The notes under the pieces were generated by a model that saw nothing but the letters and a program-made list of their open reading frames with translations, searched no databases and was not told the DNA's origin. A stretch of DNA of 64,000 nt from Pseudomonas sp. St316 (GTDB lineage: Bacteria; Pseudomonadota; Gammaproteobacteria; Pseudomonadales; Pseudomonadaceae): NCBI RefSeq assembly GCF_018325905.1, contig NZ_AP021901.1:4092001-4156000 (forward strand), read 5' to 3'. Position numbers and translations under genes: made by a program. Positions within the stretch are counted from its first letter, which is position 1, and every line of letters starts with the position of its first letter. Of this stretch, positions 37,777-47,157 are shown piece by piece.

Positions 37777-37829
37777 GCGGCTCAAGATGTGCGCGGACTG
37801 AAAACAGTCCGCCTCATCGGCTGAGCCGC
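37777..37829. repeat. Nested inverted repeats between symporter and chemoreceptor
   Basis: Inner arms GCGGACTG/CAGTCCGC (37793-37800, 37805-37812; loop AAAA) lie inside outer arms GCGGCTCA/TGAGCCGC (37777-37784, 37822-37829). Possibly a terminator without U tract or a REP-like element. Confidence 0.5.
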
Positions 37830-37921
37830 CGAACATACCGCACCCGAACAGGATCGGGTGTAAAGGCGACTACCGCTCCAAATTGGCCGTTTGCCCGTCC
37901 TCCCTGTTTATGGGCTTAGCA

Positions 37922-39874
37922 ATGAAAATAAAAAACAAGCTTGTGCTGACGTTCGTATTGGTCGCGTTTATACCCGTGAGCTTGGTCGCAGTGATTTCGG
38001 TGACTAACACACGAACGCTGGCAGTTGATCAGTTTATGGATGGCAGTACGCGGGAAATACGCCAGATCGACGGCAACATTCGCCAGTTTTTCGACGCCAG
38101 CCAGCAAAATGTCGATCAAATGGCAACCGATCCAGTTTATGTATCGGTTGGCGCGCTGAAGAACTACCAGAGCGGCGATGCCGCCAGCCGGCCATTACCT
38201 CCTGCGGCCCAGCAACTGATCGAAAGGTTTGCGCATTACGGTGCGGCCCACCCGTCAGCGGCGATTCTCTCCATCGGCCTGGAGGACGGCTCCTACGCCA
38301 AATGGCCAGATGATCCTCAACTGGCCAACTACGATCCACGTTCACGCCCCTGGTATAAAGCGGCGATGGCGAGCCCTGGCAAAACCGTAAGAACACCCGC
38401 TTTTTACCCAGCCTATGATTACGGTAAGGAAGATGCTGCACTGGTGGGAACAGCCAGGGCAATGATCACGAGCGATGGTATCGTCAAAGGTGTATTAGCC
38501 GTGAACGTGTCTTTGAAGAACCTCACCGAGCTGGTCAAAAGCATCAGGCTTGGCGAAAGCGGCTACGTGATGTTGATCGAGGACGGAATCGTACTGGTAG
38601 ACCCCCGCGACACGACGCATAGCTTCAAGCCGCTCAAGGACCTGGGCGAGGCCTATGCAAAGTTGGCCGCCATCCCGCAGGGATCAACCGAGGTTGAACT
38701 CAATGGGATCCCTTACATGGCCAACGTCTGGACGTCGCCTGATCTTGGCTGGCGCTATATCGGCTTGATCGAGCGCAGTGAAGTCATGAGCGCGGCCACT
38801 CGCATGACCTATCTCACTACCCTCATCGTGGGCGGGTTGACAGTCATTTTTGCCCTGGTCGCCGTGGCATTTTCCCAGTCCATCGTCAAACCCATCAGCC
38901 AGGTCAGCACCGGACTGCAATCGATCGCACAGGGCGAGGGAGATCTGCGTCGCGAACTAGAGTTTCAGGGTAACGACGAAACCGCTGAACTGGCAGGCTG
39001 GTTCAATAAGTTTCTCAGCGCCATACGTCAGTTGATCCAACACATCGGCGCCGCATCGAGCAATCTGCAAAATGCCTCGAGGGTTAACAGCGAGGTTGCC
39101 AACAACATGAACGAGGCCGCCGGAAGACAGCGCGAAGCGGTGGAATTGGTATCGACCGCGTTCAACGAGATGGTCGCAACCGCCAATGAGGTGGCCCGCT
39201 CATGCAGCGGCGCAGCAGAGTCCGCCGAGAACGGACATCGCCGTGTGGCGGAGGGCAAGCAGCAGATCGAGATCACCACGGACAACGTGAATCGCCTGGG
39301 ACGCCGTCTGACCGAGTCGTCGCAGTCCATGACAGAGCTCGAAGCCGGCAGCCGCAGCATCAACCAGATCCTTGGCACCATTCGCGCCATTGCCGAGCAA
39401 ACCAATCTGCTGGCCCTGAACGCAGCCATTGAAGCCGCCAGGGCGGGCGATCAAGGCCGAGGATTTGCAGTGGTGGCAGATGAAGTCAGAGCACTGGCCA
39501 AGCGCACATCCGATTCGACCGGCGAAATCGAGCAACTGCTCGGCGCACTAGGCAGCAAGACCCAGGAGGTCATGGGCAAAATGGGTAGTTGCCTGGAGCT
39601 CTCGCACGCCAGCGTATCGTCCATCGAGAGCACTCGGGACAGCTTTGAAGGCATCCAATTATCGGTCAATGAAATAAGGGATCAAAACCTGCAGATATCC
39701 GCCGCTGCTGAAGAGCAGCATAGCGTGGCCGAAGAGATCAATCGGCATATCCAGCAGATTTATGACGAGGCTCGGCTGGTGGAGAGCTTGGCCAACTCTG
39801 CACAGGATGACTCCGGCAAGTTGTCGAGTCTGTCAGATGAACTGAACGGTCTGGTGGGGCGCTTCAAATCGTGA
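37922..39874 (+). CDS. Methyl-accepting chemotaxis protein with dCache sensor domain
   Basis: 650 aa from the ATG at 37922; upstream in-frame starts (37883 TTG, 37910 ATG) lack a better ribosome site. TM1 is about residues 7-28, a periplasmic dCache domain follows ([12 protein letters not shown] and [17 protein letters not shown] are typical), TM2 about 296-318, then HAMP and the signalling hairpin whose tip is [20 protein letters not shown]. It senses a small ligand outside the cell and signals through CheA/CheW. Next to the MHS symporter, it probably detects the same compound. Confidence 0.93.
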   Translation: MKIKNKLVLTFVLVAFIPVSLVAVISVTNTRTLAVDQFMDGSTREIRQIDGNIRQFFDASQQNVDQMATDPVYVSVGALKNYQSGDAASRPLPPAAQQLIERFAHYGAAHPSAAILSIGLEDGSYAKWPDDPQLANYDPRSRPWYKAAMASPGKTVRTPAFYPAYDYGKEDAALVGTARAMITSDGIVKGVLAVNVSLKNLTELVKSIRLGESGYVMLIEDGIVLVDPRDTTHSFKPLKDLGEAYAKLAAIPQGSTEVELNGIPYMANVWTSPDLGWRYIGLIERSEVMSAATRMTYLTTLIVGGLTVIFALVAVAFSQSIVKPISQVSTGLQSIAQGEGDLRRELEFQGNDETAELAGWFNKFLSAIRQLIQHIGAASSNLQNASRVNSEVANNMNEAAGRQREAVELVSTAFNEMVATANEVARSCSGAAESAENGHRRVAEGKQQIEITTDNVNRLGRRLTESSQSMTELEAGSRSINQILGTIRAIAEQTNLLALNAAIEAARAGDQGRGFAVVADEVRALAKRTSDSTGEIEQLLGALGSKTQEVMGKMGSCLELSHASVSSIESTRDSFEGIQLSVNEIRDQNLQISAAAEEQHSVAEEINRHIQQIYDEARLVESLANSAQDDSGKLSSLSDELNGLVGRFKS

Positions 39875-39995
39875 ACCGTCGTCGTTCGCCTGGAAGTCCC
39901 AACTGGTCCATTCGCATGGAAGTGACCAGCGGAGCGTTTCGTTCTCACGATGAGTCGCTGTCAAGACATCCAGGCTTGAGGCCAGGCGCACATCA

Positions 39996-40751
39996 TCAGT
40001 CGGATGTAGGGGCGGGCAAGGCCACCTCTCCACCGAATTGTCGCGATATGACTTCGGCACCTTTGACTGCCAACTCGATAAACTCCTTTTCATTCATGTT
40101 CATTCGGACAGTCGGTGCCCCCACCGACAAGCAATAGTGCACTTCTTGATTGACGTCCTTGATGGGTACCGAGATCGCCGAGATGCCTAACAGCCGTTCG
40201 CCATGGGAAACGGCATAACCCTGCTCCCGGATCATGGCGAACTCTTCAAGCACCGCGCCATTGGTGCGCTTCGTCGCTTTGGCAACATTTTTGACTAACG
40301 GGGTGAGCTGGGCTTTGGGCATATAGGCCATCAAGACCTTTGAAGCAGACCCTACCAACAAGGGAATCTGTTCACCCGCCTGGACCACCGCGCGCAAGGG
40401 TGCCGAGCTGGTAGTGACCGAGTCGAGACAGACTCGATTGCGATCACTCACCGCATGGATGGAGACTGTTTCTTCAGTCTGCTCAGCGAGTTCTTGCAAT
40501 ACGGGTCGAGCGATCTCACGAATACCCAGGGTACTTTTTACCAGGCCAGCCAAGCGCGTGAACCGGAAGGACAAGCAATATTGCTGCTCGAGACGTACCA
40601 GGTAGCCAGCCTTTTCAAGACTCTGGACAATACGAAACGTCGTCGACTTCGGTAGCTCGATACGGTCTGCAATGTCTTGAAGCGTAAGGCTGCTGCGGTC
40701 TGAACTAAAGCTTTCGAAAACTGCCAAGATACGTTGCACAGAGCGCATCAT
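39996..40751 (-). CDS. IclR family transcriptional regulator
   Basis: 251 aa. The helix-turn-helix (LTLQDIADRIELPKSTTFRIV) is at residues about 22-45, followed by the effector domain with RNRVCLDSV and YAVSHGERLLGISAISVPI. IclR proteins often control aromatic- or acid-degradation operons. It sits mid-island, flanked by the chemoreceptor (convergent) and a LysR gene. A palindromic site 95 bases upstream (40846-40857) is shared with other promoters of the island, so it is the best candidate regulon controller (inference). Confidence 0.93.
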   Translation of the reverse strand: MMRSVQRILAVFESFSSDRSSLTLQDIADRIELPKSTTFRIVQSLEKAGYLVRLEQQYCLSFRFTRLAGLVKSTLGIREIARPVLQELAEQTEETVSIHAVSDRNRVCLDSVTTSSAPLRAVVQAGEQIPLLVGSASKVLMAYMPKAQLTPLVKNVAKATKRTNGAVLEEFAMIREQGYAVSHGERLLGISAISVPIKDVNQEVHYCLSVGAPTVRMNMNEKEFIELAVKGAEVISRQFGGEVALPAPTSD

Positions 40752-40845
40752 TCTTGAAAAACCCCATCAAAATCGTTGATCGTAACGATCCTCCTCGACA
40801 CGAAATGCTTCATTCGCCAACAAACGAGAATCAGTCTCAAAATAA

Positions 40846-40857
40846 CATACTAGCATG
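40846..40857. promoter_or_regulatory. Palindromic operator candidate upstream of the IclR gene
   Basis: CATACTAGCATG, of the form CATRCTAGYATG with a CTAG centre. Its reverse complement, CATGCTAGTATG, is found exactly at 47059-47070. Location upstream of the regulator suggests autoregulation. Confidence 0.55.
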
Positions 40858-40941
40858 ACGCTATTTCACTCGCCAACTTCAGTTCCACCCACCGAACTCG
40901 AGAACGGAGGCACATCGAGACGGCTGGCGACCGCGCCTTGT

Positions 40942-41874
40942 TCAGTCGGGCACAGTTACCAGTTGCGTGCCCAGCCAACGTTTATCCGAAACCAACGTGC
41001 GAACGACGTCAGCCAAAACAACACGTGCTGCCAAACCCGCCGGCGATAACTCATCGTCCGACAAACTGGCGACTTGATTCAAGCGGGTAAAATTGAACTC
41101 GGAAATGGGTACCGTATCGAAACGGTCTTTATCATGCCTTGCAAGCGCCGCGCTAGGTTGCACCGTCATCCCCAAGCCCGCCCCCACCGCGTCCATGAGT
41201 ATCGCAAGCCCGTCGATTTCCGCGATGACGTTCATCGTGCAGCCTTCTCTTTCAAAAGCATTGTTTATCAGCGCCCTGAGGCCGTGCGTACTGCCGGGCA
41301 ATATAAGGGGAACGTTGGAAAGCTCACTGATTGACAGCGATTCACTCTTGCGGACCAGGGAAAAGTCAGCTGCGGAAATAGCGAAAAGACGTTCATTTAC
41401 CAGCGGTTGAGTGCTGAATCTGCGCCCATGATCAGCGCCAAACAATATCGCAAGATCGATCTGTCTAGCACTCAGCATCCGCTCCAGGTTGCCCGATAAC
41501 GCCTCGACAATACGAAGGGAAATATCCGGGTATCGCTCTCGCATCGCCTCCATGAACGGCAGTGCAACGACGCCTGAGGTGGATGGAGCCAATCCCACCG
41601 TGACATGCCCGGCGAACCGTCCAGTCCTGGCCGCGTGGGCCGCATCCTCTGCGTTGCGCAACACCAATTGTGCTCGATGCCAGAATGCCAATCCGGCGCT
41701 GGTGGGCTGCACGCCGCTCTTCTTTCTTAGCAGCAACCGAACGGACAGTTCATTCTCCAGTCGACTGATTTGTTGACTGAGGGCCGAGGTGACAACATCG
41801 AGTTCAAGCGCTGCTCGCCCCATGCTTCCACACTCAACTACCCGGACAAAGTAGCGCAGTTGACGCAGTTCCAT
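40942..41874 (-). CDS. LysR family transcriptional regulator (Nac/TcuR-like)
   Basis: 310 aa. MELRQLRYFVRVVECGSMGRAALELDVVTSALSQ is split here as MELRQLRYFV and SALSQQISRLENEL, giving a standard helix-turn-helix; GLGMTVQPSAAL and the LSDDELSPAGLAARVVL tail resemble the Nac/tricarballylate-regulator branch. Strong GGAGG before ATG. It lies downstream of the hydratase genes, same strand, 55 bases past the first hydratase stop, so it may be cotranscribed with them. The tcuAB genes are 11 kb away. Confidence 0.9.
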   Translation of the reverse strand: MELRQLRYFVRVVECGSMGRAALELDVVTSALSQQISRLENELSVRLLLRKKSGVQPTSAGLAFWHRAQLVLRNAEDAAHAARTGRFAGHVTVGLAPSTSGVVALPFMEAMRERYPDISLRIVEALSGNLERMLSARQIDLAILFGADHGRRFSTQPLVNERLFAISAADFSLVRKSESLSISELSNVPLILPGSTHGLRALINNAFEREGCTMNVIAEIDGLAILMDAVGAGLGMTVQPSAALARHDKDRFDTVPISEFNFTRLNQVASLSDDELSPAGLAARVVLADVVRTLVSDKRWLGTQLVTVPD

Positions 41875-41929
41875 CGGACACCTCCACTATCACAACGATG
41901 CCTGGACCGGTCGATCCAGGCACGACACG

Positions 41930-42724
41930 CTATTTGCCGATAAAACGCGGTTTCCTTTTTTCCTTGTAAGCTTTGATGGCCTCCTTGTAATCATCCGTGG
42001 ATTGCACCACGGCCATCTGCGCAGCCACCGACTCCAAGCTCGTCCGCAAATCAGTGCGCAGCGATTGGTATAGCAGCTTCTTTATGCTGCGTTGCTGGAT
42101 GGGAGGGCCATCCGCCAGGCGTGTAGCAAAATCCAGCGTTTGCTGCATGAGCTCGTCATCACTGAATACTCGGTTGACGATGCCCAATGCCAACGCCTCC
42201 TCAGCACTGACGAAATCACCCGTCCATAATAATTCCAGGGCTTTCGCGGTACCGACTATGCGCGGCAGCAAATAGCAACCGCCATTTCCAGGGATCAGGC
42301 CAACACGAATATAAGCCTCAGCAAATCGAGCCGACTCTGATGCGAAACGCATATCGCACTGCAACGAAAGATCCATGCCCGCCCCCACCGCCGCACCGTT
42401 TACCGCCGCGATGAGTGGCTTTTCGAAGTTCTCGATCGCCAATGCCACCTGGTGGGTGACTTTTTGCAATCTGATTTTACGCTCGAGCGGCGTTGGATCC
42501 CCCTCTGCGCTTTCGGCGGCCCGACGGCCCAGGTCGCCTCCGGAGCAGAATGCATCACCGGCACCGGTGATGACGAAACAACCGATGTCATCATTTTCAT
42601 CGGCAGCCATCAATGCAGTGCGAAGTGAATCCAGCATGCTCTCGCTCAAGGCGTTCTTTTTTTCGGGCCGGTTTAGCTTGGCTACCATGACCCGGCCAAC
42701 GGTACTGACTTCTAGATCAGACAT
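41930..42724 (-). CDS. Enoyl-CoA hydratase/isomerase family protein
   Basis: 264 aa. The ATG at 42724 has GAGGG with 6-base spacing; the ATG directly before it has only 3. LNRPEKKNALS, the oxyanion FCSGGDLG and AAVNGAAVGAGMDLSLQCD, and YIRVGLIPGNGGCYLLPRIVG are crotonase motifs. The second loop has Gly where many hydratases have Glu, so the exact reaction (hydration, isomerisation or C-C cleavage) is unsure. Second of two adjacent crotonases. Confidence 0.92.
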   Translation of the reverse strand: MSDLEVSTVGRVMVAKLNRPEKKNALSESMLDSLRTALMAADENDDIGCFVITGAGDAFCSGGDLGRRAAESAEGDPTPLERKIRLQKVTHQVALAIENFEKPLIAAVNGAAVGAGMDLSLQCDMRFASESARFAEAYIRVGLIPGNGGCYLLPRIVGTAKALELLWTGDFVSAEEALALGIVNRVFSDDELMQQTLDFATRLADGPPIQQRSIKKLLYQSLRTDLRTSLESVAAQMAVVQSTDDYKEAIKAYKEKRKPRFIGK

Positions 42725-42787
42725 CATATTCCCTCAGTTCGATATGGACACGTCGCCCGTGCAAAACCACACTCGTTGCCCGCGGCG

Positions 42788-43525
42788 CTATTGCTCGGCC
42801 TGAGCCAGTGCACGGTGTCGTGCATGCTCGTCCCGAGCCTGCAACAATGCAGCTCTCAGCGAACGATTGAGCCACCGCTTGTTTTCAGCAAACGTGCGCG
42901 GGTTCTTTGCCCCCAACGCCTGCCCCAGCGACGAAGCTTTCAAATGGAGTTCGTCTCGCAGGGCTACCTCGCGGACCAGCCCTCTCGCCAATGCTTCGGT
43001 AGCCTTCATCGCCCTGCCGCTCTGAATCAGATCAAGCGCCAAAGCGCGTCCGCCGATGACCTCTAAAATGTTCGCACCCGAGAAGGTGGCGATACCCAAA
43101 TCAATTTCGGGCAGCGACAGTTTCGCGGTATCGACGGCGACACAGGCATCCGCCAAGAGCGCAAGCATCGCGCCACCTCCCGTCGCGGTACCATTGAGCA
43201 CTGTGACAACTGGCTTGGGGCAGTCCATCACGGCGTCCTGCAGCGCCGCCAACGCCAACGACCTTCGTTCACGCTGGCGTGCCGTATCACCGTCCGCCGG
43301 TTGTTCACGAATATCGACCCCTGCGCAGAACACGCGCTCACCCGACCCGGTCAACATCACCGCGTTTATCTGCGGGTCATCAGTGGCCGCCTGCAGTGCA
43401 GCCGTCACACGCTCCATCATATCCACCGTCATCGCATTCGCCTTGGCGACACGATTAAGAGTGATCCACAGGAGCGACTCATGTCGCTCAACCGTCAACT
43501 CGCTGGCTAGTTCATCCACGGACAT
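42788..43525 (-). CDS. Enoyl-CoA hydratase/isomerase family protein
   Basis: 245 aa crotonase-fold protein. LNRVAKANAMT, FCAGVDIREQP and LNGTATGGGAMLALLADACVA form the CoA-binding and oxyanion site; SLPEIDLGIATFSGANIL holds the second loop with Glu. ATG with AGAGGAA upstream. It lies between the reductase gene (49 bases upstream) and the second hydratase, same strand. The pair suggests two different hydration or hydrolysis steps on a CoA thioester. Confidence 0.92.
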   Translation of the reverse strand: MSVDELASELTVERHESLLWITLNRVAKANAMTVDMMERVTAALQAATDDPQINAVMLTGSGERVFCAGVDIREQPADGDTARQRERRSLALAALQDAVMDCPKPVVTVLNGTATGGGAMLALLADACVAVDTAKLSLPEIDLGIATFSGANILEVIGGRALALDLIQSGRAMKATEALARGLVREVALRDELHLKASSLGQALGAKNPRTFAENKRWLNRSLRAALLQARDEHARHRALAQAEQ

Positions 43526-43574
43526 CTTCCTCTACGTGCTTGTTTTTATTTCATCGAGACACACGACACGAGTT

Positions 43575-44615
43575 CTACTGGGGAGTCTTTTGTCCCGACA
43601 CAAACATGTCCGCGAAAAACTCTTCCTCGGGGAGGTTGCGTAATGCCACAAAATCCTGCCTTGCCGATTGCACGACGACGGGCGCTCCACAGGCATAGAC
43701 CTGATGTTGGGAAAGATCCTCGTAATCTTCCATGACTGCACGGTGAACAAAGCCGACCCGACCTTCCCATAGGTCGTCGGGGTGCGCTTCTGACAGGACA
43801 GGTATGAACGTGACGTTGTGACTTTTCGTCCAAGCCTCGGCAACGGAACTCAAATACAGATCCGAAGCCCTTCGCCCGCCCCAATAGAGCGTTATTTCAC
43901 GACTCGATGCTTTTTCAAGTTCGCGCTCAATCATGGCTTTGATCGGTGCGAACCCTGTGCCGCTGGCAACGAAGACCATTGGTTTGCTACTGTCTTCACG
44001 CACAAAAAAAGTACCTAGTGGGCCTTCAAGGCGCACCAGGTCGTTTTCTTTCATGACATTGAAAACGTGTTGGCTAAACGGGCCACCGTAATTCCTGAGA
44101 TGCAACTCCAACACGTTGTCGTCGGGCACATTTGCCAGCGACAAACTGCGACGAATACCGCCTGGCATCACGACGTTGATATATTGCCCAGGCAAAAACC
44201 TGAAAGACTCCTTGGCAGGGAGGCGCAGGCGAATTCTCATCACATCCTCGGCCAGGCGCTCGAGACGATCGACACGGGAAACAAGCCGTCGAATAGGGAT
44301 GTCTTGTGTTGCTTCCACCACCTCGCAGGCGATCGTCAATGCTGTTAAAGCCTTTGCCTGGCACAGGAGCGCGTATCCCTGCTGCCGGTCCTCGTTGGAA
44401 AGTATCGCCATGCTGGACTCCGCATGATCGACCACCCCGTCGAGTACTTTGGCCCGACAGGTTCCGCAGATGCCATTTTGACAACTGTAGGGCAGTTGAC
44501 ACCCGCTTTTGAGGGCGGCAGCAAGTATCGTATCGTCTTGCTGTACCTCGAACGTGCGGTCGATAGGCTTCACATTGACCCGATGCGTCAATGTGGCGGA
44601 CAGGCTGTCATTCAT
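43575..44615 (-). CDS. Ferredoxin-type NAD(P)H oxidoreductase (oxygenase reductase component)
   Basis: 346 aa with three domains in order: plant-type [2Fe-2S] (about 1-95; Cys at CQNGICGTC and ALLCQA), FAD-binding (about 100-200; RSLSLANV is the RxxS flavin motif) and NAD(P)-binding (about 205-340; VASGTGFAPIKAM; YACGAP). Known relatives reduce Rieske or other oxygenases, or CDP-glucoseen dehydratase. No oxygenase subunit lies in the window, so its partner is encoded elsewhere or is unrecognised. ATG preceded by AAAGGGG. Second gene of the synthetase-reductase-hydratase row. Confidence 0.92.
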   Translation of the reverse strand: MNDSLSATLTHRVNVKPIDRTFEVQQDDTILAAALKSGCQLPYSCQNGICGTCRAKVLDGVVDHAESSMAILSNEDRQQGYALLCQAKALTALTIACEVVEATQDIPIRRLVSRVDRLERLAEDVMRIRLRLPAKESFRFLPGQYINVVMPGGIRRSLSLANVPDDNVLELHLRNYGGPFSQHVFNVMKENDLVRLEGPLGTFFVREDSSKPMVFVASGTGFAPIKAMIERELEKASSREITLYWGGRRASDLYLSSVAEAWTKSHNVTFIPVLSEAHPDDLWEGRVGFVHRAVMEDYEDLSQHQVYACGAPVVVQSARQDFVALRNLPEEEFFADMFVSGQKTPQ

Positions 44616-44682
44616 AGCGATTCACCCCTTTACAGAATGTTTTGTACATTGCTCTTTCTCGCGACAAGCTTGGGGCGGTTCA

Positions 44683-46797
44683 TTAACCGCGCACAATCAA
44701 GGCGTCCGCGGCAATCACACCGAGGGGCAGTACAAACATTGGATTGATGTCGATTTCGGCTATATCGCTGCGCTGCTCCCAGGCAAACTGCGATAACGCC
44801 ACCAACGCGCGGGCAACAGCATCGACGTCAAGGGGAGGCGCGCCCCGAACCCCGTGCATGATCACGCTGCATTGCAATTCATCGAGCATTTCCATAGCGG
44901 TTGGCAGGCCGAAAGGGGCGATTCGACACGCGGAATCCTTCAGTACTTCCGCATAAATCCCACCTGCGCCGACTACCACCACAGGGCCAAATGAAGGATC
45001 CTTGACCACCCCGGCAATCAGTTCGAAACCACCTGTCACCATCTCGGAAACGAGGACACCCTCAATGTGGGCGGCAGGCACATGCCGTTGCGCGTTGGCT
45101 AACACCTGCTCGATCGCTGACTCCAGCTCCTGGGCTGTCCGAATGCCGACCTTTACGCCGCCTATTTCGGTTTTGTGCGCAATGTCCGCAGAGACAATCT
45201 TGACGACCAGGGGCGCTTTGACTTTGTCGAACAGCGCAGCGTCAAAACCCTTCACGATCAGGTCGGTTGTGACGGGGATACCGATTGAACGCAGCATTTC
45301 CTTGGACTCGACCTCGGACAACGATGCCCGACTGCCAACGGCGGTGCTAAGCGGTACAGAAGCTCGCTCTACTTTGAGCCCCTCATCCTCTTGCATCTGC
45401 AAAATGCGCGATTGAGTCCGCTTGAATCGCATCAGCATTGCGATAGCTTTGGCGGCTCGCGACGGCGAAGGCAACACCGGAATTCCCGCATCAGCGAATA
45501 CACGCAGCGCCTCTGCAACCTGAACGCTGGGGGCTGAGGAAAAAACCAGGATCGGCTTCGACGCCGACGCGGCAATTCGGGCCAATACCTGGGCTGCCGC
45601 CAGGCTGCCAGAGGCGCCTGTGGTTGCCAGGTTAATGCAAAGCGATCCTACGGCGGGGTCTTCAAGCGTCGCGCTTACAGCGGCTTCCAACTTCTGCGCA
45701 TTGGCCGCCGAAAAATACCCTGCGGTAAGGTCGATTGGATTATGGACGGCCCCGATGTTAGGCACGACCGCCAGCAGCTTTTGCTGGGTATCGTTACCAA
45801 GTTCACACAAGGTCAGACCTTCAGGCTCACCCGCATCTGCAAATACGATCGCAGACCCGCCCGATACCCCCATCACCGCGACACCCCCATTGTCCGGGTA
45901 TTTTTTGCTTTCCAATGCCTTGAGGAAATCCACTGCTTCATGGATCTCTCTGATCTCGACGATCCCCGTTTGCTTGAACAGGGCACGATAGAAATCATAG
46001 ACACCCGTCATGCTGGCGGTATGCGATGCGGCCGCCAGTGCGCCCTGCTCGGTGACGCCGCCCTTCCAGAGCAGAATCGGCTTGCCACGCGCCGTAGCCT
46101 TGCGGCCGATTTCCAACAGCGCACGACCGTCGTTGGTTCCCTCGATATAGGCGACGATGGTGTGTGTCTCGTCATCATCAAGCAGCGCCTCAATGAGCTG
46201 CACCGTGTTGACGTCGCTTTCGTTGCCCGTCGCGATCACATGCCGGAAACCAATCCCCGCTTCGGCGCATGCAAGGGCGATGCTGTAGCCGAATCCTCCA
46301 CTCTGCGTCACCAGCGATACCGACCCTTTCTCGAGTTTCGGTTCACGCGTAATGCTGCCGAATGCGGCGTAGACCCGAGAATGGATGTTGGCAAAACCGA
46401 GGCAGTTGGGCCCGATAATGCGCATGCCCGCCGCCCGGGCAATCGCGAGCATTTTCTCCTCACGGAGAATCCCTTCCGGACCGCTCTCTCGAAAGCCACC
46501 GCTCAGAACCACCGCAAAAGGAACCTTCTTCTGCGCACTCGATTCCAGCACGGCTAAAACGCCCTGCGCAGGAACGCCAACCACTACGAGGTCGACGTCG
46601 CCTTCGATATCGGCAACGGACCCATAGCACTTCAAACCTTCAAAGGTTTCGTATTTGGGATTCACCGGATAGATCGCGCCGGTGTATCCATTGCTCATCA
46701 GAGCTCTTACGGCCTGAGAGCCGGGACGTCCCGCATCCTCCGACACGCCTACAACCGCAATCGAACGTGGTTCAAGCAAGTTTTTGTAATTATTCAT
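44683..46797 (-). CDS. ADP-forming acyl-CoA synthetase (acetate-CoA ligase family, fused alpha-beta)
   Basis: 704 aa from the ATG at 46797; the frame extends to 46899 without family sequence. The CoA-binding domain starts with EPRSIAVVGVSEDAGRPG, the ligase domains contain AAASHTASMTG with the phospho-acceptor His, and the C-terminal ATP-grasp part has PLVVKIVSADIAHKTEIGG and VVVVGAGGIYAEVLKD. It activates a carboxylic acid to its CoA thioester using ATP, giving ADP and phosphate. First gene of a minus-strand operon; the shared promoter element lies about 230 bases upstream. Likely the entry step of the island. Confidence 0.93.
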   Translation of the reverse strand: MNNYKNLLEPRSIAVVGVSEDAGRPGSQAVRALMSNGYTGAIYPVNPKYETFEGLKCYGSVADIEGDVDLVVVGVPAQGVLAVLESSAQKKVPFAVVLSGGFRESGPEGILREEKMLAIARAAGMRIIGPNCLGFANIHSRVYAAFGSITREPKLEKGSVSLVTQSGGFGYSIALACAEAGIGFRHVIATGNESDVNTVQLIEALLDDDETHTIVAYIEGTNDGRALLEIGRKATARGKPILLWKGGVTEQGALAAASHTASMTGVYDFYRALFKQTGIVEIREIHEAVDFLKALESKKYPDNGGVAVMGVSGGSAIVFADAGEPEGLTLCELGNDTQQKLLAVVPNIGAVHNPIDLTAGYFSAANAQKLEAAVSATLEDPAVGSLCINLATTGASGSLAAAQVLARIAASASKPILVFSSAPSVQVAEALRVFADAGIPVLPSPSRAAKAIAMLMRFKRTQSRILQMQEDEGLKVERASVPLSTAVGSRASLSEVESKEMLRSIGIPVTTDLIVKGFDAALFDKVKAPLVVKIVSADIAHKTEIGGVKVGIRTAQELESAIEQVLANAQRHVPAAHIEGVLVSEMVTGGFELIAGVVKDPSFGPVVVVGAGGIYAEVLKDSACRIAPFGLPTAMEMLDELQCSVIMHGVRGAPPLDVDAVARALVALSQFAWEQRSDIAEIDINPMFVLPLGVIAADALIVRG

Positions 46798-47029
46798 ATC
46801 GGTACTGAAGCCCTTGATCGCTATCGAAAATCGGGAGACGAGGTAAAGAGATGCAGTCGTTTCTCTGCTCTCCCCAAAAGCAGAGCTGCCACGGTGCACT
46901 GTCGTCCGCTGCTAGACGAAAGTCAATTATTTTTGGAATAGGTTTCAATGAATGAAACCACAAACACCATCTTACACAAGCTTGCACCGGCGCTAACTCA
47001 GCACGCACCTGTCACTCAAAAGTTCCACT

Positions 47030-47070
47030 CATTGAAACTTGTGCTAATTATCAAAACACATGCTAGTATG
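47030..47070 (-). promoter_or_regulatory. Conserved promoter element and palindromic operator before the synthetase operon
   Basis: Minus-strand bases 47065-47030 match the element before the thiolase at 31 of 36 positions, including TAGCATG and a GATAAT -10-like block. It overlaps the palindrome CATGCTAGTATG (47059-47070), identical to the site before the IclR gene. It lies in the 360-base gap between the divergent synthetase and cupin genes, which has no other gene. Confidence 0.7.
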
Positions 47071-47157
47071 ATTTTGCGTCGAGCGAGGGGATGTTACGGC
47101 CTCGTATGGACGATTGATTTGTCCTGAATACATGCAGATTCAATAGGAGCATTGGTG

